From contig CM045734.1 of NCBI GenBank assembly GCA_024760905.1, forward strand, positions 38,369,564-38,433,563: DNA of 64,000 nt. Direction: 5' to 3'. This document shows, piece after piece, positions 11,260 to 22,716 of this stretch. Position numbers and translations under genes: made by a program. The notes under the pieces are model-generated. The model was not told where the DNA came from and ran no database searches. It was given only the letters and a program-made list of their open reading frames with translations. This DNA comes from Plotosus lineatus (taxonomy: Eukaryota > Chordata > Actinopteri > Siluriformes > Plotosidae). Positions within the stretch are counted from its first letter, which is position 1. Every line of letters starts with the position of its first letter.

Positions 11260-12284
11260 GGATCCCTCACTTTCCGCGGTTAATTGGGACTGAGATCCCC
11301 ACGCAACCATCGAAATCCGCAAAGTAGGATCACCCCCCCACACACACCCCTCCGACTGACGTATACGTACATGTATATGTATATAATATCAATAAATACA
11401 TATGCAATGCTATAAATGCTTATGATAACAATTAAAGTTTAAAAAATAACATAAGATGTAAATAAAATATAAATACAGACACTCCCCAGCTTACCAACAT
11501 TCGTTTTGCAAACATCCGGAGACCGAGGTCAAAAATGAAAGTGAAATGAAATTGACGAACAAGCAGAAATAGAAATGGAATAAAATCTATAGAAAGAAAT
11601 ATCATAAATATAAGTATGAAATATGATTAAACATTATCCTGAGATACACTTAATACTAGGCTCAGGCAGAGGGGCGTGGCTGACAAGTGCTTTACACCGA
11701 TATATTTCTGAACTCCTGCCAAAAGTTTCAAAGAAGAAACTGATTGACTCTACTATTATAATGAACTGGATAAGAGTGAAACTCTCTGTAAATCTGATCA
11801 GATCTGCTGTGCTGTGCTTGAGAGGAACCAGGAGTTTAAACATGGGACATATTGATAATGTACAGATGATTATTGGGGGCTACATTGTTTTCAGTACAAA
11901 CTCGTATAGATTACTTATACAAGGTTTAAACATACGTTCCCCTCTACAGAATGCCCTGTAACAACTTACAAACAAATTCATCTAAGAACGGCCGTCTTGA
12001 ACCTAACTCGTTGGTAAGCTGGGGAGCGTCTGTACACACATACAGATGGTATTGCATAAGAAGAACACGCGAGCGCACGTGTGCAGATGCGTGCACACAC
12101 AGATGCGACAATATATCCAGTTTTGATGTAAGATCTTGGGTTGGTTTTTTTTAGTTTTGTGTTTGTTTAGGTTTTTTTCTTCTTTTTTTTGCATAATTTT
12201 CCATAACTTTTCCCCCTATTCTTCCTTAATTTCCTTATTTTTTAATTCAATTGATATTTATTTATTTTTTAAAAAACCGCGATG

Positions 12285-12287
<3 letters not shown>
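11255..12287 (+). mobile_element. PogoM2 copy interrupted by PogoM3
   Basis: It begins gagggatccctcactttccg and continues with the family sequence (aaatccgcaaagtagg, later cataagatgtaaataaaata). After the PogoM3 insert it resumes with gatgtaagatcttgggttgg and runs to aaaaaccgcgatg, where a TA microsatellite replaces the right end. Confidence 0.8.
11476..12032. mobile_element. PogoM3 short copy nested in PogoM2
   Basis: The left end is CAGACACTCCCCAGCTTACC and the right end is the complement of CAGACGCTCCCCAGCTTACC, a near-perfect inverted repeat of about 23 bp. TA flanks both sides (11474-11475 and 12033-12034). At 557 bp it has no recognisable coding region. Confidence 0.9.

Positions 12288-12348
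<61 letters not shown>
12286..12348. repeat. (TA)n microsatellite
   Basis: A TA run of about 60 bp occupies the place of the right end of the PogoM2 copy. Confidence 0.95.
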
Positions 12349-12353
<5 letters not shown>

Positions 12354-12664
12354 CCCATAAACTATACTCACAAGCAACCTTTTAGAAATTCAATTCTACT
12401 CAGGTTTTTTGTGATTTTGTTGCCTGAAAAATCTTTGAAGCTTTAATTTCGTTACCTAATTCATCTACTCTAAGGCCTTGTTGCTGTCAATTTAGAAATG
12501 CTATTAAATTCTAATCAGTATTACTACTACAGTAATTTCTTACATAAAAGACAAGAAAGGGTGTGTGTACAAACTTTTAGATTTGAAAAAGCACTGCACT
12601 TACACATGCCTTGGTTTTGAATTAGTCTTCAGCTAAAAATATTGTTGCATTAGAATTACTTAGT
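12349..12664. other. Unique stretch, nothing recognised
   Basis: AT-rich sequence without a supported gene, repeat or structured element. Confidence 0.5.
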
Positions 12665-12905
12665 TAAAAATAATACAGGTTGGCACAATGCGGCAGTGGG
12701 TGGACACATTTTCTCCCTTTGTGCAGGATTTTGCTCACCTACTGTCCCAAAACATGCAGATAGACAGACTGGCGGTGCTAAATTGCCTGTGTGTATCTGT
12801 CCTGTGATGAACTTGTATTGAAATTCCATATGAATTTTGTCACTTTGAGGCTAATGCTACAGGGATAGGTTTTACCACAATCCTAATATAATGAATAATG
12901 ATGAA
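12665..12905 (+). mobile_element. Old SINE-C fragment
   Basis: Diverged L2-tail phrases remain: gtcccaaaacatgcagatag, gtgctaaattgcctgtg, cctgtgatgaac, and a final aatgatgaatgaac. It is much more decayed than the SINE-A/B copies. Confidence 0.55.
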
Positions 12906-12931
12906 TGAACAATAATAGGCAGAAACCAGAT

Positions 12932-13000
12932 ATACAGGAATCCCTCGCTACTTTGCGTTTCAATTCACGCGGCTTCAGTGCATCGCGTTTTTAAAAAAAA
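12932..13000 (+). mobile_element. PogoM2 terminal fragment
   Basis: ACAGGAATCCCTCGCTACTT followed by the subterminal gcttcagtgcatcgcg. After about 66 bp the sequence changes at a TA into a PogoM3 end, which suggests insertion at that TA. Confidence 0.8.
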
Positions 13001-13001
13001 T

Positions 13002-13195
13002 ACAGATGCTCCCCGACTTACGTTCATCAGTTTTACGTTTTTTTTCGCTTTTATGTGTTTTTTTGTTTTGTTTTTTTTTTTCAAATTTTGAGTTTAGACG
13101 TACATATGTAGTACGCTGACGTAATGACGCAATGACGCTGGGTCCATTGTTTACAAACAACAGACTGAACGTGCCCCTCCTTCTTCCCAGATCAG
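13002..13195 (+). mobile_element. PogoM3 left-end fragment
   Basis: It starts CAGATGCTCCCCGACTTACG and matches the copy at 35564 through gtccattgtttacaaac and gactgaacgtgcccc. It breaks off at a TA microsatellite at the same internal position as the 35564 copy. Confidence 0.85.
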
Positions 13196-13425
<230 letters not shown>

Positions 13426-13428
<3 letters not shown>

Positions 13429-13860
13429 GGCGTAAGAGAAGAAGATACAGAGGAAGGTAGTGGTGGTCTAGTGGTATAGGGCGCAGGATCGCTGATCCTA
13501 AGGTTGGGGGTCCGAGTCCCCACAAGGTTGTCACTGTCCCCCCAGTGCTATCAAAGTTATCAAAGGCGGGCCATGTTTCTCACTGTCTATGGTGAGAGGC
13601 ATGTAAAAGAAACATTGCTGAGTTTTGTAAAGAGGAGGCTGCAAAGCCGTCAGCGTGTTTCTGTTCCTTGCTGAAGGGTTGTGACAGGAAGGGCATCCAA
13701 CGTAAAAACCTCTGCCAAATCAAATATGCAAATCATATGATTCGCTGTGGTGACTCCACAGAAAGGGAAAAAGCCGAAAGAAAGAAGATGCAGAGGAGAG
13801 GGTGAGATAGAGGCAGTTGATTTGCTGTGGCAACCCCTGAAGGGAACAGTCAAAAGGAAA

Positions 13861-13865
<5 letters not shown>
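13426..13865 (+). mobile_element. RTE LINE 3' end interrupted by SINE-A
   Basis: The short left part (gtaagagaagaagataca) and the right part (atgcagaggagagggtgaga to gctgtggcaacccctgaagg and aacagtcaaaaggaaaag) match the end of the LINE at 30370-30460. The copy is heavily 5' truncated and is split by a SINE-A. Confidence 0.8.
13455..13782 (+). mobile_element. SINE-A copy inserted in a LINE tail
   Basis: Complete: head (gtggtggtctagtggtatag, ggggtccgagtcccc), shared body, LINE-5'-like segment (caggaagggcatccaacg), RTE-like 3' end (aaagccgaaag). A 15-bp target duplication with one mismatch (agaagatacagagga / agaagatgcagagga) lies at 13440-13454 and 13783-13797. Confidence 0.93.
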
Positions 13866-13899
<34 letters not shown>

Positions 13900-13901
<2 letters not shown>

Positions 13902-14688
13902 GTGATACCTCAGCTCACGAACATAATTGGTTCCCAGAAAGTGTGTGTAGGGCGAAAAGTTCGTCTTCCGAACAATTATTTCCCATAAGAAACCATTAAA
14001 ATGAGAATAATCCGTTCCCAGGTCCCCATAAAACATAATTTTCGACTAAATAAGCCTTAAAACTACACAAAAATATACCTTATTTTATGTATAATAAATG
14101 TGCTATTGTATTGTAATTAAAGAAATAAACTGTACTGTATAATAAAGTCGTTTTATTTACCTTTGTGATGGTAGTTGATGGCTTGATGGAATGGAGTGGG
14201 AGGAGGAGGGAGGGAGGGACTTACTGTTTGGAAGGCGTGTTTGGAAACGCCTACTGTTTGGAAACACCCTTAGCCACACACGCACCCTTAATAGCTTCCT
14301 TGTTCTTAAGGATGGTAGCAATGGTAGACTTAGCGTACTGGTACTGGGACGCTGAGTCACACAAACGCACACCTCGTTCGTGTTTTTCAATGATCTCCGC
14401 CTGTGGTGGGGTCTTTTTCGGTCCCATAATAGCAAAAGTACACTCAATATGGTCCAAAATGTCTATCAAACACAAACCACTTCCGCACTCAAAGAAAGGG
14501 GGTGACGAACTGTGACGCCGTGAGCGTGCGTCAGCTTCTCATGGCCGCCACCATGGCGCTGTTCGACCGCGTGGTTTGATTCGTCCGCTGAAAACTAGTT
14601 CGTCAGCAGAGACTATATGCTCGCAAATTTAATGTTCTTGAGGCGAAAAGTTCGCGAGCTTAAGCGTTCGTCAGCGGAGGTTTTACTG
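13900..14688 (-). mobile_element. PogoM1 copy 2
   Basis: Complete ends (CAGTGATACCTC on the left, the complement of CAGTAAAACCTC on the right). Strand is that of the internal frame: minus 14251-14475 reads MGPKKTPPQAEIIEKHERGV to SKQ, unbroken, with STIATILKNKEAIK as recognition helix region. The right flank, starting tatatataataaataaacca, is the same as that of copy 4. Confidence 0.9.
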
Positions 14689-14746
14689 TATATATAATAA
14701 ATAAACCAATTATATATATATATGTATATGTATATGTCTGTCTGTC

Positions 14747-15087
14747 TTCCTTTCGGCTTTTTCCCTTTTCTCAGTAGTCGCCACATCGAATCATCTGATT
14801 CGCACATTTGATTTGGCATTGGTTTTTACGTCAGATGCCTTTCCTGTCACAACCTTTTAGCAAGGGACAGAAAACGGCAATGGCTTTGCAGCTACTCTTT
14901 ACGAAAGTCAGCAATGGTTCTTTTACATGCCTCTCACCATAGACAGTGCGAGACAGTGAGAGACATGGCCCGCCTTTGATAACCCAGTTTGCTGCACTGC
15001 GGGGGGGACAGTGACAACCCTGTGGGGACTCGAACCCACAACCTTCGGATCAGCGATCCTGCGCCCTATCCACTAGACCACCACTGC

Positions 15088-15090
<3 letters not shown>
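14747..15090 (-). mobile_element. SINE-A copy
   Basis: The minus strand shows all modules: RTE-like 3' end at left (ctttcggctttttccc), LINE-5'-like segment, body with a small duplication (gacagtgcgagacagtgaga), and tRNA-like head at right. A TA run follows. Confidence 0.9.
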
Positions 15091-15134
<44 letters not shown>

Positions 15135-15158
15135 GAGAGAGAGCGAGAGAGAGAGAGT
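15091..15158. repeat. (TA)n(GA)n microsatellite
   Basis: Simple repeat between the SINE-A and the Tc1 end. Confidence 0.95.
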
Positions 15159-15349
15159 TGTGTTCAAAATAATAGCAGTGTGTTTAAATAAGTGAATAAT
15201 GATCAAAATCCTTATAGTAGCTTTTTATTTCCATGCACACAAATGCATTGGGATCATTCTCATCCAAATTCTCTTCTAAATCAAAGCATGAACAAAAATA
15301 TATCACATTTGTGTTATTCCTTTACAGAAATGGAAGAAAAGTGATTGTT

Positions 15350-18300
15350 CTTCTTCTTCTTTTCCTTTCGGCTTTTCCCTTCAGGGGTCGCCACAGCGAA
15401 TCATCTGCCTCCATCTCACCCTATCCTTTGCATCTTCTTCTCTTACACCAACGACCTTCATGTCCTCCTTTACCACATCCATGAATCGTCTCTTTGGTCT
15501 TCCTCTAGGCCTTTTGCCTGGTAGTTCCAGCCTCAGCATCCTATTACCAATATACTCACTATCCCTCCTCTGTACATGTCCAAACCATCTCAATCTAGCC
15601 TCTCTCTGACTTTGTCTCCAAAACGCCTACATGTGCTGTCCCTCTGACGTACTCATTCCTAATCCTATCCATCCTCGTTACTCCCAAAGAGAACCTCAAC
15701 ATTTTCATCTCTGCTACCTCCAACTCTGCCTCCTGTCTTTTCCCCAGGGCCACTGTTTCTAACCCATACAGCATCGTTGGCCTCAACACCGCTTTTGTAC
15801 ACTTTTCCTTTCATTTTTGCCGATACCCTCCTATCACACATCACACCAGACACTTTTCTCCAACCATTCCAACCTGCCTGCACACGCTTCTTGACCTCTT
15901 TTCCACACTCGCCATTGCTCTGGATTGTTGAGCCTAAGTACTTAAAATCCTCCACCTTTCTTATCTCTGCTCCCTGTAATCTCACCGTTCCTCTTTGGTC
16001 CTTGGCATTCATGCACATGTACTCTGTCTTACTGAGGCTAATCTTCATTCCCCTCCTTTCCAGGGCATACCTCCACCTCTCTAGATTTTCCTGCACTTGT
16101 TCTCTGCTCTCACTACAGATTACAATGTCATCTGCAAACATCATAGTCCATGGGGAATCTTGTCTAACCTCGTCTGTCAGCCTGTCCATCACCATAGCTT
16201 AACAAGAAGGGCTGAGAGCTGACCCTTGATGCAGTCCCACCTCCACCTTGAACTCTTCTGTCACACCGACAGCACACCTCACCACTGTCTTACATCTCTC
16301 ATACATGTCCTGCACCACTCTAACATACTTCTCTGCCACTCCAGACTTCCTCATGCAATACCACAGTTCTTCTCTCGGCACCCTGTCATATGCTTTCTCC
16401 AGATCCACAAAGGCACAATGCAGTCTGCCTGACCTTTCTCTGTACTTCTCCATTACCATCGTCAAGGCAAACGCTGCATCTGTGGTGCTCGTTCTGGGCA
16501 TGAAACCAAACTGTTGGTCAGAAATTCTGACTTCTGCCCTTAGTCTAGCTGCCACTATTCTTTCCCATAACTTGATCGTATGGCTCATCAACTTTATCCC
16601 TCTGTAGTTGCTACAACTCTGCATCGTCTCCCTTGTTCTTAAAAAAATGGGCACCAGCACACTTCTCCTCCATTCCTCTGGCATCCTCTCACTCTCTAAG
16701 ACCTTGTTAAATGTTCTTGTCAGAAAATCTACTGCTACCTCTCCTAGACACTTCCATACCTCCACCGGTATGTCATCAGGACCAACTGCCTTTCCATTCT
16801 TCATCCTCTTCAATGCCCTCCTCACTTCACCCTTACTAATCTTTGCTACTTCCTGGTCCTCAACGGTCACTCTCTTCTACTCTTTTTCTCTCTCATTTTC
16901 CTCATTCATCAGCTCTTCAAAGTACTCTTTCCATCTTCCCAGCACACTTCTGTCATCAGTCAATACATTTCCCTCTCTGTCCTTTATCAATCTAACTTGC
17001 TGCACGTCCTTCCCATCTCTATTTCTCTGCTGTGCCAACCTGTATAAATCATTTTCTCCTCCTTACTTTCCAGCCGAGCATACAAGTCATCAAACGCACT
17101 CTGTTTGGCCTTTGACACTGCTACCTTTGCCTTACGCTGTGTCTCCCTGTACTCCTGTTTACTCTCTTCGGTTTTCTCAATGTCCCACTTCTTCTTAGCT
17201 AAATCTCTTCCTTTGTACACACTCCTGCACTTCCTCATTCCACCACCAAGTCTCCTTATCTACTTTTCTTCCAGATGACACACCAAATATTCTCCTACCT
17301 GTCTCCCTGATCACATTCGCTGTAGTTGTCCAGTCATCTGGAAGCACTTCCTGACCACCCAAAGCCTGTTTCAACTCCTCCTTGAAGACAACCCGACATT
17401 CTTCCTTTTCAACTTCCACCACTTTGTCTTCTGCTCTGCCTTTGCCTTCTTCACCTTCCTCACCATCAGCATCATCCTGCACACCACCATCCTATGCTGT
17501 TTGGCAACACTCTCACCCGCTACTACTTTGCAGTCACTGACTTCCTTTAAATTACATCGCCTGCACAAGATGTAGTCTACCTGTGTGCTCCTACCTCCGC
17601 TTTTATAAGTCACCCGATGCTCCTCTCTTCTGGAAGAAAGTATTCACCACAGCCATTTCCATCCTTTTTGCAAAATCTACCAACATCTGTCCTTCTGCGT
17701 TCCTGTCCTGGATACCAAACCTACCCATCACTTCCTCGTCCCCTCTGTTTCCTGCACCAACATGTCCATTGAAGTCTGCCCCAATGACCACTCTTTCACC
17801 TCTGGGGTACTCTGCATCACTTCATCTAACTCCCTCCAGAATCTCTCCTTCTCTTCTCGCTCACATCCTGTCTGTGGGGCATAAGCACTAACAACATTGA
17901 CCATCACACCTTTAATTTCTAACTTGAGACTCATCACTCTGTCTGACACTCTTTTCACTTCTAGAACATTCCTGGCAAACTCCTCCTTCAAGATGACTCC
18001 GACTCCATTTCTCTTCCCATCCACACCGTGATAAAACAGCTTAAACCCTGCTCCTATGCTTCTAGCCTTGCACCGTTTCCACCTGGTCTCCTGAACACAC
18101 AGTATGTCCACCTTCCTCCTCTGCATCTTGTCAGCCAGCTCTCTACCTTTTCCTGTCATAGTTCCAATATTCAAAGTCCCTACTTTCAGTCCTAGACTCA
18201 TGCCTTTCCTCTTCTCTCTCTGGCAACGGACACGCCTCCGCCTCTCCTTCGGGACGCCTCTCGACCAACAGTAGTCCAATTTCCATCAGCACCCTGTTGG

Positions 18301-18497
18301 TTGATCGGCACTGATGGCGGTCGCTGTTAACCCGGCCTCGAATCGATCCGGTATGTCATTCTTTCTTGTGATTCGCATAGTTTATTTGGCATTTGTTTTA
18401 CGCCGGATGCCCTTCCTGACGCAACCCTCTGCATTTATCCGGGCTTGGGACCGGCGTGAGGGAGAGACACTGGTTTGTGCCCCCCCCTCACGGCTGC
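15350..18497 (-). mobile_element. Near full-length RTE-clade LINE, frameshifted
   Basis: About 3.15 kb, the usual length of RTE elements. On the minus strand: a 5' leader (18497-18290), an AP-type endonuclease (VGTLNIGTMTGKGRELADKM, VQETRW, YHGVDGKRNGVGV, GADFNGHVGAG, VDYILC), linker (KKWDIEKTEESKQEY), and reverse transcriptase with [43 protein letters not shown] and catalytic FADDIVIC, then YLGSTIQSNGECGKEV, PGKRPRGRPKRRFMDV and the end WRQMIRCGDP. The 3' end is a CTT (AAG) tail at 15346-15359. The frames shift at least five times. A 6-bp duplication, attgtt, flanks it (15344-15349 and 18498-18503). Such endonucleases are often misannotated as craniofacial development protein 2. Confidence 0.9.
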
Positions 18498-18879
18498 ATT
18501 GTTAATCTATTAAAAAATATAGCAGTGTCTGCTTTATTCTTTATAAATGAATGTTTTCCTTTGAATCACTGAAGTAATATTTATTTGTATAACCACTGTT
18601 TCTGAGAACCACTGGACATCTGTGTTGCATGCAATCAACCAACTTCTAGCACCTGTCAACACGTTTTCCACCCCAAGAATTCAGTTCTTATGTATTTCTT
18701 AGTTTTGTCTCAGAAACTGCATTTTTGATGTCTCCCCATAAGTTTTCTCTTGGCTTAAGCTCCAGGGATCGGGCCGGCTGCTCTATAACGTCAATCTTGT
18801 TGGTCTGAAATCAAGATGCTGCCCATTTACTGGTGTGTTTGGTAGGCATTCCTGAGAATGGAGATTGCTGAAAAACTCT

Positions 18880-19718
18880 GAAAAGAAACCGGAGGTCTGG
18901 GGGGCACAGGGGCTAAGCTCTGTCGGGTGGCCTAGGGGGCGTAGCCTCCAACCGAAAATGCACTTCAGCGTTTTTTAACCTGAAAGTGGCCTTTTCCTTG
19001 AAGGAAAAATCTGGATTTCTGCATTTTTAAGACTATCATTCGATCAAAGAAATTAAAAAGCATTTTGTCCTCAAAAGTGGTGAAAATTGACAAAAAAAAA
19101 AATCAATCCATTTACTCAACAAATACTGCTGGCGTAGCAAATTTAATAAAAAGGTCACGTATCATATCTCAAACTCTTGCATCTAGAAATGTCTGGAACG
19201 GTTCTAAGAATGTTAACATTTGTTCTCCAACAGCACATAAAATTGCTGACAGTTAATTTTTTCATTTTCTTCACCAATTGGTGGAGCGTCTCCATATTTG
19301 ACTTTCTCTTTATTTGTCGATCATGCTCTTCTCTCGCATCCTTTTTAGCTGCTGTTTTGCTCTGCAGTTTTTCAACCTTCCTTGCCTTTTATTACGATAA
19401 ACTAAAAATGTATCTAGTACTAATAGCCTAATGCTGTAAAACTACACAAACAACAAACAGGCATTTACGCACGTCACGGTGTAACCTGACTCCCGTGGTC
19501 TGTGCAGAGCCGGCTGTTCTGCATTGCGCATTAACAAGCAATCAAGCAAGTCAAGCAGTGCACAGACTGACTGTTAATAGCCAGGAAACGAGGCGCACAC
19601 AGCCTCGCTTCACGAGACAAACACCCTACTGGGCCTACCCCCTCCCCCCAAAATTTTCTTAGTGGATTAACGTGAATCTTGAGAATTATATGTTTGGTCG
19701 GAAAAATTCGGAAATCCG
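18880..19718 (-). mobile_element. Unidentified insertion in the Tc1 relic
   Basis: It interrupts Tc1 coding sequence between the DNxPK block and the TNKID/ENLW part. The flanks repeat approximately (ggagattgctgaaaa at 18863 and ggagctgctgaaaa at about 19722), like a target duplication. Inside, the minus strand near 19390-19310 reads RNKRQGRLKNCRAKQQLK, a basic run like the start of some hAT transposases. G-rich sequence lies at one edge and C-rich at the other. The class is uncertain. Confidence 0.4.
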
Positions 19719-20470
19719 GGGAGCTGCTGAAAATTCTTAGGCCTGCTTTTGGGGTTGTTGTCTGGTTGGAACACTAATTTCAAGGGCATTTCCTCTTTTG
19801 CATAAGGCTACTTCCATCAGTCCACAAAATGTACCATTTCTCTTTAGGCCCATCAATGTGCTCTTTGGCAAATTACAACCTCTTCAGCACATCTTTTTTT
19901 TTTTTTTTTTTCAATAGTGCGACTTTGCGGGGGCTTTTTGCCGATAGCTTAGTTTCATATAGGCACCTTCTATTTGTAACAGTTCTCACAGGTAACTTTA
20001 GACCTTCTTTGGTCTTGCTGGAGCTGATTGTTGGCTGATTCTTTGCCTTTTTTGCTGTTCTTCAATCCTTTCAAATGGGAGTTTATCGCTTTCTTCCACG
20101 TTTTTCAGGATTTGGTTGCTATTTTAAAGCATTTGCTATCATCTTAGCTATGCAGACTATCATTTTCTGCACTTCTGTATACGTTTGTCCCTCTCCAATT
20201 ATTTTTAGTGAAGGTACACTGTTCCTCTGAACAATGTGTGGAACAACCCATTTTCCTCAGAATTTCAGAGAAATGCATTTCAACCAGGATGTACAAAATT
20301 TGCTGCCTTCCTTCCTTAAATAAGAGAAAAAAAACATAAAGAAAAGTGCATACATATTTGAAACTATTTTGCAATATTTTGAGGGTGTGAAGTTTGGATT
20401 GTTCGATATAAGGTATTGCGTGTTCAGCATCTTGATTCAACGATATGTTCTGTAAAGCCATCCTGTTTTC

Positions 20471-21240
20471 AAAGCCAACAGCTACAAGCGGTAAAGAAGT
20501 TTAACCACAACTTTGTTTTTCAGCGGGTCAGCTTCCATTTTACTGCAGCTGACATCTAGCAACCTGTATTGTGGTTTCAGATTAGCTTACATGTAGAGTC
20601 ACATGGGTTTCTGTCTTACAGTATCCCTTCAAAAGATACTCAAAAAAAAATGTTTTTGACAAAACAATTACATGTTTTGTGTTACATTTTTTTTTGCTAA
20701 TTCCAGATCATAGCACAGGTGTTAGTTCACTTCAATCTGACTTCATTAAGCCTCTGCACTGTAAAACATTTCCTAATGGTTGCAAAAGTGAAATTGTTTT
20801 TGCAAGTAGTCTTGAGGCTTGACAACAGGGTGAGATGAAAGCATTGCTTCAGAAAATGTAGCAGCTTTAGTAAGTGTATTTGAAAACCCCTTGTATTTGA
20901 AAAATAAATCGACTTGGAATTATATATCATTTAATTTACAAAAGCCATCCGGGACTGGTTACTGACTTGTTTTTTATGTGTAGTCTCCTCCAGTTCCAGA
21001 AGTGTAATTCTTTTATAGCAAAATAATGATAGATAAAGATTCATGTCTTGGACTTCTTTTGCTAGCTGCAAAGTCCCCATGATGCTTTCAGCGTGACCTT
21101 AAAAAACATCTCGGCTTCGTGTTTAAAAAGTAAACTAACTGCAGTAGAAATAAATGAAGGTGCCCACAGTAATCACAATATTTATAACCGCCTATAATTT
21201 GTAAACTTATTTGCTTTTACAAAGTAAATACAATGGCAAA
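20471..21240. other. Unique AT-rich stretch
   Basis: No gene or repeat could be supported. Confidence 0.5.
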
Positions 21241-21245
21241 AAATA

Positions 21246-21261
21246 CCCCCCCACACACACA

Positions 21262-21292
<31 letters not shown>

Positions 21293-21297
21293 ATGCG

Positions 21298-21337
<40 letters not shown>
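21246..21337. repeat. (CA)n(CT)n(CA)n microsatellite
   Basis: Three simple-repeat blocks; the sequence gtcgcatgcgcgt separates the CT and CA runs. Confidence 0.95.
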
Positions 21338-21340
<3 letters not shown>

Positions 21341-21603
21341 ACTGTTGAGTCAATTCTGGTTCAATGAGTTAAACGAGTGCAGGACAATATGGCCTATGAA
21401 TAATATTTTCCTTGATGTTGCAATATACAATATACTTGACTATTTTGAAATCTCTAAAGCGTTCCATAAATATAATATAATATAATATAATGGTTTCTAT
21501 TGGCACAATTATAAAAGTGTATGTAAAAGGGGAGAATCAAAACTATGTTAAATTGAAGAAATCACTAGTCAAACAGAGCTCAGAACAGAAATTAAGTGCT
21601 ATC

Positions 21604-21945
21604 ATTCATTTATTAATTTGCTGAACCGTTTGATCCTGCTATGGTCGCGGAGAGACTGGAGCCTACCTCAACCAACTCTGGCTCAAAGTGGAGTACACCC
21701 GTAACAGTTTGCCAGTTAATTGAAGGGCCAGCTCGCACAATCCTTGATACTCACACCCACACGTAGTAACAATCTAGAACAGCCAATTAGTCGAACGTGC
21801 ATGCCTTTAGAATGTGGAAAGAATGAGAGCACCCACTGTAAACAATGCAATCACAGCTAGAACATGCAAAGTCCCTGCAGAAATGCCCAAGCTGAGCCTG
21901 GGACTTGAACCCAGGACGTTTTTGACATGAAGTGGACATGCAAAA
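21604..21945 (-). mobile_element. SINE-C copy
   Basis: On the minus strand it has a head with tgggttcaagtcccagg, gcatgttctagctgtg, a decayed middle, and a tail ending in aaatgaatgat. It is diverged from the SINE-C copy at 55200. Confidence 0.7.
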
Positions 21946-22285
21946 AACATGCTGTCCCCAAAAAGTGTAGTTCACAGTAAGTGTGCGAACGATGTTTCAA
22001 AACAACATAAATTAAACAACAAGGTTTCTGGCTTGTTACTTTGCTACCATGAACAGATCGGGGTCACATAAAGCAGCACTTCCAGCTGTAGGCAGCTTCT
22101 GAGAAGCTTGTTGAGAGATTGTTTCGAATGAGTTTTTAGGTGCAATTAATTATATTATTTCATTGTTAGTTTATATATAATCTTAAGTATTAATTCATAT
22201 GTAATGACATATGTAACTAAACCACACATTTAACTAGTTAACTAGCTTATGGGGGTTTTTAACTGTTACTGGGTTATAAGACTGC
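21946..22285. other. Unique stretch
   Basis: AT-rich, nothing recognised. Confidence 0.5.
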
Positions 22286-22289
22286 GTGC

Positions 22290-22292
22290 GCG

Positions 22293-22347
<55 letters not shown>

Positions 22348-22348
22348 A
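22290..22348. repeat. (GT)n microsatellite
   Basis: An almost pure GT run with alternating purine-pyrimidine flanks (gtgcgcgcatg). Confidence 0.95.
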
Positions 22349-22716
22349 CGTGCGTGGGAGGGAGAGAGGACTATACAGTATGTCTCCAGGTCTCCATGCC
22401 TAAAGCAAGATAGTTTTAAGGTTTGATATTTTCTGCAGTTTCACCTACCTGTGTTTGACTTTTGGAAAGTATTTCCCCATGGATACAGCAGTGTATAACA
22501 TTTATTTCTTTGACTTTTCTATTTAAAACAAGCCAAAAAAACTTAGAATTGTTCACAAATTCACTTTTCCATGAAGCTTAGACAGCCACCTTATTATGGT
22601 GCCTTTCCAATTTCTCAAGGAGAGTATCCACAGTCCTTGTTCCCTTGCTGTTGAGTTAGATATCCACCTGTGACTGCATTTTCCTTGTGTTTTAACACAT
22701 CCAGATTGAGTATGAT

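Larger units (their letters stand above)
15159..20470 (-). mobile_element. Tc1/mariner relic with two nested insertions
   Basis: The left terminus reads gttgtgttcaaaataatagc. On the minus strand the transposase N-terminal region is readable at about 20210-19910: GQTYTEVQKMI, AKMIANALK, KRGRKR, KLPVRTVTNRR, LSAKSPRKV, with several in-frame stops. FQPDNNPK follows near 19760, and near 18740 PRENLWGDIKNAVSE then CMQHRCPVVLRNSGY, the C-terminal part. These are hallmarks of Tc1-type transposases (DNA-binding region, DNxPK and ENLW blocks). The coding region is dead and is split by an RTE LINE at 15350-18497 and another insert at about 18880-19718. The right terminus was not recognised. Confidence 0.85.

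Noticed and set aside
14165..14515. Plus-strand frame MMVVDGLMEWSGRRREGG in PogoM1 copies
   Set aside because: It is antisense to the helix-turn-helix frame, which has the recognisable family motif; it recurs only because the element recurs.
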